Assembly (NCBI GenBank): GCA_013824045.1
Contig: PNND01000287.1
Coordinates: forward strand, 1 to 8,417
Source: Rhodobacter sp.
GTDB lineage: Bacteria; Pseudomonadota; Alphaproteobacteria; Rhodobacterales; Rhodobacteraceae
Direction: 5' to 3'
DNA length: 8,417 nt
Shown here: in pieces, positions 1 to 5,988 of the stretch
How the letters are laid out: every line of letters begins with the position of its first letter
Numbering within the stretch: position 1 is the first letter of the stretch
Translations under genes and position numbers: made by a program
Notes under the pieces: model-generated
Database searches by the model: none
Seen by the model: the letters and a program-made list of their open reading frames with translations, nothing else
Told to the model about the DNA's origin: nothing

Positions 1-12
1 GGGGGGTGACAG

Positions 13-1122
13 ATGAGCCAGCCACAGGAATTCGAGAAGGTTCTAGATCAAAGCGCGGCGACCGTTGCGCATTTCGACGAACACAGGAGCGGTTTGCGCA
101 AGCTGCAGCATTACCTGCATTCCAACCCGGCTGCGGTGCCGATGATCGTGCTCGTCGCGCTGATCATCTTCTTTGCCGCCGCGCGGGACGGGGCGGTCTT
201 GATGGAATTCCGCTGGCTGTCGGGTGATTTCGAAGGTCTGCGCTTCTTCTCGGCCTATACGCTGACGCTGATCATGCAGCAGGTGGCGGTGGTCGGTATC
301 CTTGCTGCGGCGCAGACGCTTGTCATTCTGACGGCGGGCATCGACCTTGCCATCGGCGTGGTCATGGTTTTCGCCTTCGTTCTGATGGGCCATGCGGTGC
401 TGACCTATGGCCTGCCTTGGTATCTTGCGATCATCGCAGGCTTCGCGCTTGCCGGGCTCTGCGGCTGGATCAACGGGTATCTGGTCGCCCGCCTGCGCCT
501 GCCGCCGTTCATCGTGACCTTGGGCACATGGAACGTGTTCATGGCTGTCTGTCTGATCTATTCCGCCAATGAGACCATGCGCGAAGCCGATCTGACGGCC
601 CTGACAACCGGGCTGCACTTCTTTGGCAACCGCTTCGAACTGGGCGGCGCGCAGATCACCTACGGTGTGATCTGCATGGTGCTGGTCTATATCGCGCTGT
701 GGTACATGCTGAACTACACCGCATTCGGGCGCCACATCTATGCCGTCGGTGACGATCCTGACGCATCGGAATTGTCGGGTATCCGGGTGAGCCGCGTGCT
801 GATCGGTGTCTATGCTCTGGCCGGCTTGATCGCGGCGCTGGCGGCTTGGGTGTCGATCGGGCGGAACGGGTCGATCTCGCCCTCGACCGTGACCACCGAC
901 TTCAACTTGCAGGCCATCACGGCGGCGGTGATCGGGGGGATTTCGCTGTTCGGCGGGCGGGGGTCCATCCTCGGCGTGCTGTTCGGGACGCTGATCGTGG
1001 GCGTGATGAGCATGGGCCTGAACATGCTCGGCGCGGACCCGCAATGGAAAGTGCTGCTGACGGGCATCCTGATCATCGGCGCTGTCGCAATTGACCAATG
1101 GATCCGCAAGGTTTCGGGCTGA
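13..1122 (+). CDS. frcC: Sugar ABC transporter permease, FrcC-like
   Basis: Membrane-spanning permease of a carbohydrate-uptake ABC importer of the ribose/xylose/fructose class (BPD_transp_2 family), acting in the inner membrane with an ATPase and a periplasmic binding protein. The 369-residue product has a hydrophilic N-terminus of about 40 residues followed by many hydrophobic helices (about 41-58, 80-130, 136-158, 215-235, 263-282, 303-337, 347-361). Family hallmarks visible are the LTAGIDLAIG segment (106-115), SGIRVSRVL (255-263), a typical cytoplasmic coupling region, and the glycine-rich AVIGGISLFGGRGSILG (305-321). The ATG follows a G-rich GGGGGGTGA at 1-9. The ATPase gene begins 14 nt after the stop, so the two are co-transcribed. 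A binding-protein gene (frcB) would be expected upstream and is not in the window. Fructose as substrate rests on remembered similarity to rhizobial FrcC; ribose, xylose or another sugar remains possible. Confidence 0.85.
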   Translation: MSQPQEFEKVLDQSAATVAHFDEHRSGLRKLQHYLHSNPAAVPMIVLVALIIFFAAARDGAVLMEFRWLSGDFEGLRFFSAYTLTLIMQQVAVVGILAAAQTLVILTAGIDLAIGVVMVFAFVLMGHAVLTYGLPWYLAIIAGFALAGLCGWINGYLVARLRLPPFIVTLGTWNVFMAVCLIYSANETMREADLTALTTGLHFFGNRFELGGAQITYGVICMVLVYIALWYMLNYTAFGRHIYAVGDDPDASELSGIRVSRVLIGVYALAGLIAALAAWVSIGRNGSISPSTVTTDFNLQAITAAVIGGISLFGGRGSILGVLFGTLIVGVMSMGLNMLGADPQWKVLLTGILIIGAVAIDQWIRKVSG

Positions 1123-1136
1123 GGGAGGGACAAGAC

Positions 1137-1910
1137 ATGGCTGAACCCATTCTGACGGCGCGCGGTCTGACCAAGCGCTATGGGCGCGTGACCGCGCTGG
1201 ACCAATGCGACTTCGACCTCTACCCCGGCGAGATCCTTGCGGTGATCGGCGATAACGGGGCCGGGAAATCCACGCTGATCAAGGCGCTGTGCGGGGCCGT
1301 GATCCCGGATGAGGGCGAGATCAGGTTGGACGGGAAACCCGTCCAGTTCACCAACCCGATGCAGGCACGCGATGCCGGGATCGAGACGGTGTATCAGAAC
1401 CTTGCGCTGTCCCCGGCACTGTCCATCGCCGACAACATGTTCATGGGGCGCGAGATCCGCAAACCGGGCGTGATGGGATCGGTGTTCCGGATGCTGGATC
1501 GCGCTGCGATGGAAAAGATCGCCCGCGACAAGCTCACGGAACTGGGTCTGATGACGATCCAGAACATCGGACAGGCGGTGGAAACGCTCTCGGGCGGCCA
1601 ACGTCAGGGTGTGGCCGTGGCACGGGCGGCGGCCTTCGGGTCCAAGGTCGTGATCATGGACGAACCCACCGCCGCGCTGGGGGTCAAGGAAAGCCGCCGC
1701 GTGCTAGAACTGATCCAGGACGTCAAAAAGCGCGGGCTGCCGATCATCCTGATCAGCCACAACATGCCGCATGTGTTCGAAGTGGCCGATCGCATTCACA
1801 TCCACCGTCTGGGCAAGCGGCTGTGCGTGATAGACCCCAAGGAATACACGATGTCGGATGCCGTGGCCTTCATGACCGGGGCCAAGGTGCCGGAACATGT
1901 GATCGCCTGA
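1137..1910 (+). CDS. frcA: Sugar ABC transporter ATP-binding protein, FrcA-like
   Basis: Cytoplasmic ATPase that powers the preceding permease. The 257-residue product carries a single nucleotide-binding domain: Walker A GDNGAGKST (38-46), signature LSGGQRQ (151-157), Walker B VVIMDEP (171-177) and the switch histidine in ISHNM (H208). Sugar importers of the RbsA/XylG type usually have two fused ATPase domains; a single domain of about 260 residues is the FrcA arrangement, and the sequence throughout looks like FrcA as I remember it. The start at 1137 (MAEPILTARG) is preferred over an in-frame ATG at 1098, because it has a strong GGGAGGGA ribosome site at 1123-1130 and because the upstream ATG lies inside the permease gene. 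The gene ends the operon: a rho-independent terminator starts 26 nt after the stop. Sugar specificity cannot be read from an ATPase. Confidence 0.88.
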   Translation: MAEPILTARGLTKRYGRVTALDQCDFDLYPGEILAVIGDNGAGKSTLIKALCGAVIPDEGEIRLDGKPVQFTNPMQARDAGIETVYQNLALSPALSIADNMFMGREIRKPGVMGSVFRMLDRAAMEKIARDKLTELGLMTIQNIGQAVETLSGGQRQGVAVARAAAFGSKVVIMDEPTAALGVKESRRVLELIQDVKKRGLPIILISHNMPHVFEVADRIHIHRLGKRLCVIDPKEYTMSDAVAFMTGAKVPEHVIA

Positions 1911-1935
1911 ACGGGCATTCTGATTGCAGGGGAAA

Positions 1936-1961
1936 GGGGGCCGAGAGGCCCCCGTTTTCTT
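1936..1961 (+). terminator. Rho-independent terminator after frcCA
   Basis: A perfect 7-bp stem GGGGGCC (1936-1942) / GGCCCCC (1947-1953) closes a GAGA (GNRA) tetraloop and is followed by GTTTTCTT. It lies 26 nt after the frcA stop codon and would end the sugar-transport transcript before it meets the convergent buf operon. Confidence 0.9.
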
Positions 1962-2101
1962 GCTCCAAAGGCGGTTTGCCCTGATGCATTGGCCTGACGG
2001 GCGCCGCCGGGTCGGGCGCAAGAGCAGGCGCTATACTGCGGGGGCGTGGGCAGCCAGTTCTTCACAGCGCGTTAACCTTAACAGGCGGCAAAGGCAGCGC
2101 G

Positions 2102-2147
2102 CGTCTGCACAGCCGTCTGCACCGGCTGTCTGCACCGGCAGCTGCAC
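2102..2147. repeat. Short direct-repeat cluster (GTCTGCAC units)
   Basis: The 8-mer GTCTGCAC occurs at 2103-2110, 2115-2122 and 2128-2135, followed by a degenerate copy AGCTGCAC at 2140-2147, giving periods of 12, 13 and 12 nt. Flanking bases (CGGC, AGCC) are partly conserved. The cluster lies in the roughly 280-nt gap between the convergent frc and buf operons, downstream of both. The period is too short for CRISPR. It could be a small tandem duplication or a protein-binding array. No gene is seen in 1962-2194. Confidence 0.5.
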
Positions 2148-2181
2148 TGGGTTTCTCCCGAAAATCGCAGGGTAAACCCAG
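2147..2181. other. Strong hairpin downstream of the buf operon
   Basis: CTGGGTTT (2147-2154) pairs perfectly with AAACCCAG (2174-2181). Inside the 19-nt loop, CCC (2157-2159) can also pair with GGG (2170-2172), extending the structure. On the minus strand it lies 14 nt past the bufD stop, directly after a smaller GCCC-TTGC-GGGC hairpin (2194-2183). The two together could protect or end the buf transcript's 3' end, but no clear U-run follows, so this is not a canonical rho-independent terminator. Confidence 0.5.
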
Positions 2182-2194
2182 CGCCCGCAAGGGC

Positions 2195-2632
2195 TTAGCG
2201 GTCTAGCCCCAGTTGCCGATCCACCGAAAGCCGCCCCGGCCCCGCCACGATCAGCGCAAGGAAACAGGCCGCCCAGAGCCCATGCGTCTGCCATGCGCCG
2301 GGATAGACGAACACTTGGATCACCGCCGTCATCACCAGCAACCCCAGCGCCGAAAGCCGGGTGCACAGGCCCAACACCAGAAGGACAGGCAGCACATGTT
2401 CCGCCACCGTCGCGGCGACGGCGGCAATGTCGGACGGGATCAGTGGCAGGGCATATTCATGTTCGAACAGGAACCACGTGCTGTCGGCAATGCGCCAGCC
2501 ATCCAGCTTGGTCTGGCCCGAGGCGAAAAAGACCGCCGCCGGAAAGACGCGCAGGGCCAGCGCCGCCGCATCCCATGGCAAGCTGCCCAGCTTGCTGTTG
2601 ATTTTCCTGATGAATACCGTCGTCTTGGCCAT
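2195..2632 (-). CDS. bufD: DoxX-family membrane protein of the bufferin operon
   Basis: Small integral inner-membrane protein of the DoxX family, 145 residues with four predicted hydrophobic helices (about 21-40, 66-88, 93-110, 116-132). The family look is in [20 protein letters not shown] (26-45) and the glycine-ending helix [19 protein letters not shown] (81-99). It starts only 3 nt after the bufC stop codon, so it is the last gene of the precursor-MNIO-DUF2063-DoxX operon. DoxX proteins are frequent fourth members of bufferin clusters, hence the symbol. Their role there is not firmly known; redox or quinone-linked membrane functions have been proposed for the wider family. The stop at 2195-2197 is followed on the minus strand by two hairpins. 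Confidence 0.82.
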   Translation of the reverse strand: MAKTTVFIRKINSKLGSLPWDAAALALRVFPAAVFFASGQTKLDGWRIADSTWFLFEHEYALPLIPSDIAAVAATVAEHVLPVLLVLGLCTRLSALGLLVMTAVIQVFVYPGAWQTHGLWAACFLALIVAGPGRLSVDRQLGLDR

Positions 2633-2635
2633 GAT

Positions 2636-3391
2636 CTATCCTTGTTGCGCGATCCCGGTGATCGCCCCCGCCCGCATCAGAAGCGACAGAAGGCGCGCGG
2701 GATCTGCGCCTTCGGCCCGTGTTGCCGCCTCCAGCAGGGTTTCGCCGCGCATCAGCGCGGACTGAAACCCAGCCTCGCCCGGAGACAGGGCGATGACCGG
2801 AACCTGATCGGCGCGGTCGCGCAGGATCAGCGCATCTTCGGCCCGGTCGGCGCGCAAAGGCCCGGTCTGCACCGCGCCCGGCTGGTTGGCCTGCCAGATC
2901 GTCACCACGGCGTGGCGCGACCGGATCAGCCCAACCGACGGGTGCAGCACCAGCTTGAACCGCGCCGGATCCGCCGCCGCTAGTGCCAGATCGGCGGGCG
3001 TCACGGATGGCATATCGGCGGCGTGATAGGCGATCCCGCGCTGCCATTCCAGCCGGGAAACATCGGGCAGATAGGGCAGGGACCGCACCGGGGGAAAGCC
3101 CTGCAAGAACCGCGCAAACCCCTCACCCCAAAGGAAAAGCCGGGGCGAGGCCGGAGGATAGGCTTCGATATAGAGCCGCGCCATGGCAGTGAAGAACTCA
3201 ACCCCCACCAGACGTTCCACCACCGGAAAGCGGCGGGCAAGCGCGCGGGTCAGGCTGTGGGCCACGTTGTTGCGATAGACGGCAAAACGCTGGGTGGCCT
3301 CATCCGGGGCCTGTGCGGTTGTGCCGGGGGGAAGGGTGCCGGTGAACAGGCCCGCACGGAAGGCGCGGGTGAAGTCAGCATGCGTGGGCAT
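2636..3391 (-). CDS. bufC: DUF2063 (HvfC/BufC-type) RiPP maturation partner protein
   Basis: A 251-residue cytoplasmic protein of the DUF2063 family, the usual partner of DUF692/MNIO enzymes in bufferin (BufC) and haemophilus oxazolone (HvfC) biosynthesis. It is thought to bind the precursor peptide and present it to the oxidase. The N-terminal DNA-binding-like helical DUF2063 domain spans about 5-98, with the characteristic RFAVYRNN (35-42) and [10 protein letters not shown] (54-63). The C-terminal half starts at the family motif [10 protein letters not shown] (107-116) and runs to about 230. The start codon lies inside the end of bufB (17-nt overlap, 3375-3391) and bufD begins 3 nt after the stop, which implies strict translational coupling. 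The length is typical, and no cysteines or secretion signal are present. Confidence 0.88.
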   Translation of the reverse strand: MPTHADFTRAFRAGLFTGTLPPGTTAQAPDEATQRFAVYRNNVAHSLTRALARRFPVVERLVGVEFFTAMARLYIEAYPPASPRLFLWGEGFARFLQGFPPVRSLPYLPDVSRLEWQRGIAYHAADMPSVTPADLALAAADPARFKLVLHPSVGLIRSRHAVVTIWQANQPGAVQTGPLRADRAEDALILRDRADQVPVIALSPGEAGFQSALMRGETLLEAATRAEGADPARLLSLLMRAGAITGIAQQG

Positions 3392-4223
3392 GGCGCATCT
3401 CGGCCTGGGTCAGGATGGCGGCGGCGCGTGCGGCCTCGGCCAGCAGGATGGAAAACTCGGGAACGTCATTGTCCCATTCGATCAGCGTGGGCAGGGCACC
3501 CGCGCGGGCGATGGTCCGGCTGTAGAGTTCCCAGACCGGATCGGCGACCGGGCTGCCGTGATCGTCGATCAGCAGGGGACCGGAGGGCAGGGCCTCGGTC
3601 GCATGGCCGCCCAGATGCACCTCGCCCACCGCCGCCAGCGGAAAGGCGGCCAGCCAATCCTGCGGATCGGTCCGGTGGTTGGTGCAGGAGACGAAGACAT
3701 TATTCACGTCCAGCAGAAGGCCGCACCCCGTGCGGCGGGCGATCTCGGCCAAGAACTCCGTCTCGGCCAGCGTGGATTGGGCGAAAAGCACATACGTCGA
3801 CGGGTTTTCCAGCAAGAGCCTGCACCCCAGCGTGGCCTGCACCTCATCCACATGGTCGCAGACCAGTTGCAGCGTCTCAGCCGTGTAGGGCAGGGGGAGA
3901 AGGTCGTTGAGGTAATCGGTCTCATGGCTGGACCAGGCCAGATGTTCGGAAAAGCTGGCGGGTTGATAGCGAGTGATCAGGTCGCGCAGGCGCGCAAGAT
4001 GGCCTGCATCGGGGCGATCCGGCCCGCCGATGGACAGGCCCACGCCATGCAGGGAAAGCCCGTAATCCTGCCGCAACGCGGTGAGTTGCCGGTGCGGCGG
4101 CCCGCCCGCGCCCATGTAGTTTTCGGCATGCACCTCGAAGAACCCCAATTGGGGCCGGGTGTCGCGGATTGCGGCGAAGTGTTCGGGCTTGAAGCCGAGG
4201 CCGGGGGCATTTGGCAGGGGCAT
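3375..4223 (-). CDS. bufB: DUF692/MNIO multinuclear non-haem iron oxidase (bufferin synthase)
   Basis: Cytoplasmic peptide-modifying enzyme of the DUF692 (MNIO) family, related to MbnB and BufB. These TIM-barrel enzymes use a cluster of iron ions to oxidise precursor cysteines, in bufferins to a thiooxazole. The 282-residue product shows the family's metal-ligand segments in order: [11 protein letters not shown] (28-38), [10 protein letters not shown] (58-67), SEHLAW (92-97), LLENPSTY (137-144), LLDVNNV (170-176), VGEVHLGGH (199-207), LIDDHG (218-223) and IEWDND (248-253). The start at 4223 is chosen because it has an AAGG ribosome site 9 nt upstream and begins [11 protein letters not shown]; an in-frame GTG at 4271 lies inside the hairpin after bufA and is unlikely. 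It overlaps bufC by 17 nt. Assignment to the family is secure; the exact product chemistry is by analogy. Confidence 0.92.
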   Translation of the reverse strand: MPLPNAPGLGFKPEHFAAIRDTRPQLGFFEVHAENYMGAGGPPHRQLTALRQDYGLSLHGVGLSIGGPDRPDAGHLARLRDLITRYQPASFSEHLAWSSHETDYLNDLLPLPYTAETLQLVCDHVDEVQATLGCRLLLENPSTYVLFAQSTLAETEFLAEIARRTGCGLLLDVNNVFVSCTNHRTDPQDWLAAFPLAAVGEVHLGGHATEALPSGPLLIDDHGSPVADPVWELYSRTIARAGALPTLIEWDNDVPEFSILLAEAARAAAILTQAEMRHAHAC

Positions 4224-4250
4224 GGTGGGTAACCTTGAACCAAGGGAAGG

Positions 4251-4277
4251 GCCGGGGTGGGGGAGTGCCACCCCGGC
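4251..4277 (-). promoter_or_regulatory. Perfect 10-bp hairpin between bufA and bufB
   Basis: GCCGGGGTGG (4251-4260) and CCACCCCGGC (4268-4277) form a perfect 10-bp stem with a 7-nt loop. In the minus-strand transcript it starts 7 nt after the bufA stop codon and ends 27 nt before the bufB ATG. The bases after it (CCTTCCCTTGG) are not a U-run, so it is more likely an RNA-stability or partial-attenuation element than a full terminator. Such hairpins behind a RiPP precursor commonly raise precursor levels over enzyme levels; that role is inferred here. Confidence 0.7.
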
Positions 4278-4284
4278 GCCGAGA

Positions 4285-4560
4285 TCAGGATTCGATCGCT
4301 TCGAGCGAGCCCATGCCGTTCGGGGTTTCCATCGTCACGCAGGTGCCGGCGGGAACGAGTTTCCAGGCATTGCCTTGATAATCGGTGGTCGAGGTGCCGG
4401 CGCAAGTGGTGCCCGGTCCGGCGGCGCAATCGTTTTCACCCGCAAGGGCCACGCCGTAGCATTTTTCCATCCCTTCCTGGGCATGGGCGGTGGCAGCGGC
4501 CATCGTCAGCGCGGCGGCCAGCGTTGCGGTCAGGGTGAGGGTTTTGTCGAACATGGTCAT
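4285..4560 (-). CDS. bufA1: Bufferin precursor peptide (DUF2282), secreted four-cysteine protein
   Basis: Ribosomally made precursor of a bufferin, a periplasmic copper-binding RiPP. The 91-residue product has a Sec-type signal peptide (lysine at position 6, alanine-rich core 9-24, AHA cleavage site about 25-27) and a mature part of about 64 residues. That part carries four cysteines at 34, 45, 53 and 74 in the DUF2282 contexts [21 protein letters not shown] and PAGTC. In the studied Caulobacter bufferins, as I recall, the two central cysteines become thiooxazoles and the outer two form a disulfide, giving copper binding. The start at 4560 has GGAGAG immediately upstream; a longer frame from 4641 is excluded because its ATG overlaps the promoter -10. 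A SigF-type promoter lies about 80 nt upstream, and the modifying enzymes follow directly in the operon. The acidic tail after the last cysteine ([17 protein letters not shown]) has no assigned role. Confidence 0.9.
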   Translation of the reverse strand: MTMFDKTLTLTATLAAALTMAAATAHAQEGMEKCYGVALAGENDCAAGPGTTCAGTSTTDYQGNAWKLVPAGTCVTMETPNGMGSLEAIES

Positions 4561-4591
4561 GGGTCTCTCCGTCTGTGAACTTGGGTTTGAG

Positions 4592-4615
4592 CCTTGGGCC
4601 GTGTGCCGGCCAAGG
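4592..4615 (-). promoter_or_regulatory. Leader hairpin in the bufA 5' untranslated region
   Basis: CCTTGGGCCG (4592-4601) pairs with CGGCCAAGG (4607-4615) with a single bulged base and a 5-nt loop. It would lie in the roughly 75-nt leader of the bufA transcript, upstream of the ribosome site. A second inverted repeat, GGACC (4614-4618) / GGTCC (4624-4628), shares two bases with it, so the two stems compete at their edge. Regulatory function is possible but not shown; it matches no riboswitch class that I recognise. Confidence 0.45.
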
Positions 4616-4640
4616 ACCGTCGTGGTCCTCGGAGCGTCCA

Positions 4641-4666
4641 TTCGCGGCGGGGGCGGGGTGCGTTAC
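4641..4666 (-). promoter_or_regulatory. SigF (ECF16)-type promoter of bufABCD
   Basis: Read on the minus strand: -35 element GTAACG (4666-4661), a 16-nt spacer (4660-4645) and -10 element CGAA (4644-4641). This matches, with one -35 mismatch, the GTAACC-N16-CGAA pattern I recall for Caulobacter SigF. Transcription would start near 4634, giving a leader of about 75 nt before the bufA ATG at 4560. The same pattern occurs in front of the adjacent sigma gene. Confidence 0.8.
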
Positions 4667-4757
4667 CGGTGATCACGCATCGGTGTTCAATCGGGGGCAA
4701 ACAGGTGCGAAGGCTTTGCGTTTCTGAAACATTTGCGAAAGACTTTGCGATGCTGCT

Positions 4758-4783
4758 GTAACAGTCGGCCCATGCGCGGCGAA
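4758..4783 (+). promoter_or_regulatory. SigF (ECF16)-type autoregulatory promoter of the sigma/anti-sigma operon
   Basis: -35 element GTAACA (4758-4763), a 16-nt spacer (4764-4779) and -10 element CGAA (4780-4783), with the same spacing as the bufA promoter. Transcription would start near 4790, only a few bases before the sigma ATG at 4796, so the transcript would be nearly leaderless. This implies that the sigma factor drives its own operon. Confidence 0.75.
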
Positions 4784-4795
4784 GGGACCATCGGA

Positions 4796-5338
4796 ATGAC
4801 AAGTCGTGAAGCCGAATGGTCAGCGCTGCTGCGGGCAGCGATGGAAGGGGACGGGCGCGCCTATGCCCGCTTCCTTGTCCTTGTCACACCTGTTTTGCGC
4901 GGCATCGTCCCGGCGCGGGGATGGGCGCTTGGGCCCGAGGGGCAAGAGGATGTGGTGCAGGAGGTGTTGATCGCGATCCACACCAAGCGCCACACATGGG
5001 ATCAGTCGGCGGCGCTGTTGCCGTGGTTGTATGCGGTGACACGGCACAAGGTGGTGGATGCGTTCCGGCGGCGGGGGGCATCGGTGCATCTGCCCATCGA
5101 CGATTACGCCGATGTGCTGGAGGCCGAGGCAGTGCCGGATGCACTGGCGGTGCGCGACAGTGCAGTGCTCATCGGGCAGTTGGATGCGCGGTCGGCGGCG
5201 ATTGTGCGGGCGGTCAGTCTGGACGGGCAAAGCACCGCCGAAGTGGGCGCGCGATTGCAGATGTCGGAGGGGGCGGTTCGGGTGGCTTTGCATCGCGCAA
5301 TCCAGCGGATGGCGCGGCTGGCAAAAGGAATGGAATGA
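4796..5338 (+). CDS. sigF: ECF RNA polymerase sigma factor, SigF/ECF16 type
   Basis: Alternative sigma factor that directs RNA polymerase to a small stress regulon. The 180-residue product has region 2 at about 20-95 (GQEDVVQEVLIAIHTKRHTW, then WLYAVTRHKVVDAFRR at 77-92, the -10-recognition part) and region 4 at about 124-176 with the helix-turn-helix STAEVGARLQMSEGAVRVAL (146-165). The start at 4796 (MTSREAEW) is chosen because this N-terminus is typical of the group and the ATGs at 4733 and 4772 lie upstream of or inside the putative promoter. The next gene encodes a DUF1109 anti-sigma, the defining partner of ECF16 factors, reached through an ATGA stop/start overlap. In Caulobacter, SigF responds to heavy metals and controls bufferin operons, and here the bufferin operon is the divergent neighbour. 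ECF membership is certain; the subgroup comes from the partner and promoter type. Confidence 0.88.
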   Translation: MTSREAEWSALLRAAMEGDGRAYARFLVLVTPVLRGIVPARGWALGPEGQEDVVQEVLIAIHTKRHTWDQSAALLPWLYAVTRHKVVDAFRRRGASVHLPIDDYADVLEAEAVPDALAVRDSAVLIGQLDARSAAIVRAVSLDGQSTAEVGARLQMSEGAVRVALHRAIQRMARLAKGME

Positions 5339-5976
5339 TGAAGACGGAAGACCTGATCGGCATATTGGCAGCGGACTCGGTGCCGCCCCCGATGCTGCGG
5401 CCCAAGCGGATTGCGGGACTGGTGCTGGTTGTGATGGCCGTGGCGGTGACGCTGTTCCTGTGGAGCTTCGGCATTCGCGACTCGGTCGCGCAGGCGATGA
5501 TGCAGCCACAGGTGGCAGCCAAGACGCTGCTGCCCTTGGCGCTTTGCGCCATCGCCCTGCCGTTTGCGCTGGTGCAGATGCGCCCGGGTGCGGCGCAGGT
5601 GGTGCGGTTGCGCTGGTTGGCGGTGCCGCTGGGCGTGGCGGCGGGGCTTTGGCTCTGGGCCTTTGTGACTCTGCCTCCGGAGGCGCGGTTCGTGGAGGTG
5701 TCGCCTTTTTCGCTGACGGAATGTCTGGGCCTGATCTCCGGCCTGTCGCTGCTGCCCTTGGGCGTGCTGCTGCTGATGATGCGGCGGGGGGCGAGTGCTG
5801 CGCCGATGCGGGCGGGGGCGATGGCGGGGCTGGGCGTGGCAGGCGGGATCGCGGCGGGCTATTCGCTGTTCTGCGTGATGGACAATCCGCTGTTCTATGT
5901 CACCTGGTATGGGGTGGCGATTGCGGCCATCACCGCGCTGGGTGCTGTGGCGGGCGGGTGGCTCTTGCGCTGGTAA
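5338..5976 (+). CDS. nrsF: DUF1109 membrane anti-sigma factor, NrsF-like
   Basis: Inner-membrane protein that would sequester the preceding sigma factor until metal or thiol stress releases it. The 212-residue product has a short cytoplasmic N-terminus (MKTEDLIGILAADSVPPP), the usual sigma-binding part, then six hydrophobic helices (about 25-43, 62-80, 92-111, 128-147, 158-178, 191-209). Cysteines are at 70, 129 and 179. The last two, in LTECLG and LFCVMDN, are 50 residues apart, the same spacing as the pair I recall as conserved and functionally required in Caulobacter NrsF. An ATG at 5335 in the same frame gives one extra methionine and an exact ATGA overlap with the sigma stop. An AGGA ribosome site at 5326-5329 serves either start. 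The gene ends 12 nt from the convergent neighbour, and no terminator is evident. Confidence 0.87.
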   Translation: MKTEDLIGILAADSVPPPMLRPKRIAGLVLVVMAVAVTLFLWSFGIRDSVAQAMMQPQVAAKTLLPLALCAIALPFALVQMRPGAAQVVRLRWLAVPLGVAAGLWLWAFVTLPPEARFVEVSPFSLTECLGLISGLSLLPLGVLLLMMRRGASAAPMRAGAMAGLGVAGGIAAGYSLFCVMDNPLFYVTWYGVAIAAITALGAVAGGWLLRW

Positions 5977-5988
5977 GGCGGCACGCGG

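Noticed and set aside
43..1098. Long open frame on the minus strand opposite frcC
   Set aside because: Its product is rich in H, Q, R and D with no domain features; the plus-strand frame encodes a clear permease, so this is a GC-driven shadow.
2032..2038. TATACT-like -10 element in the frc/buf gap
   Set aside because: No -35 at proper spacing and no gene downstream on that strand.
2102..2147. CRISPR array
   Set aside because: Repeats of 8 nt with a 12-13-nt period leave no room for spacers, and no cas genes are present.
1924..2175. Small gene in the frc/buf gap (83 codons, plus strand)
   Set aside because: Its start lies in front of the frcA terminator hairpin, the product is arginine/alanine-rich and runs through the repeat cluster; there is no ribosome site with family support.
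3294..4232. 312-codon plus-strand open frame opposite bufB
   Set aside because: It mirrors a well-conserved DUF692 enzyme; no recognisable motifs, and composition is typical of an antisense shadow.
4561..4641. N-terminal extension of bufA from 4641
   Set aside because: It would start inside the -10 element and put a polar stretch before the signal peptide; the ATG at 4560 has a good ribosome site.
4733..4795. Upstream ATG starts (4733, 4772) of the sigma gene
   Set aside because: They would precede or lie inside the putative promoter (4758-4783), and the extra residues (with CCC) do not resemble ECF factors.
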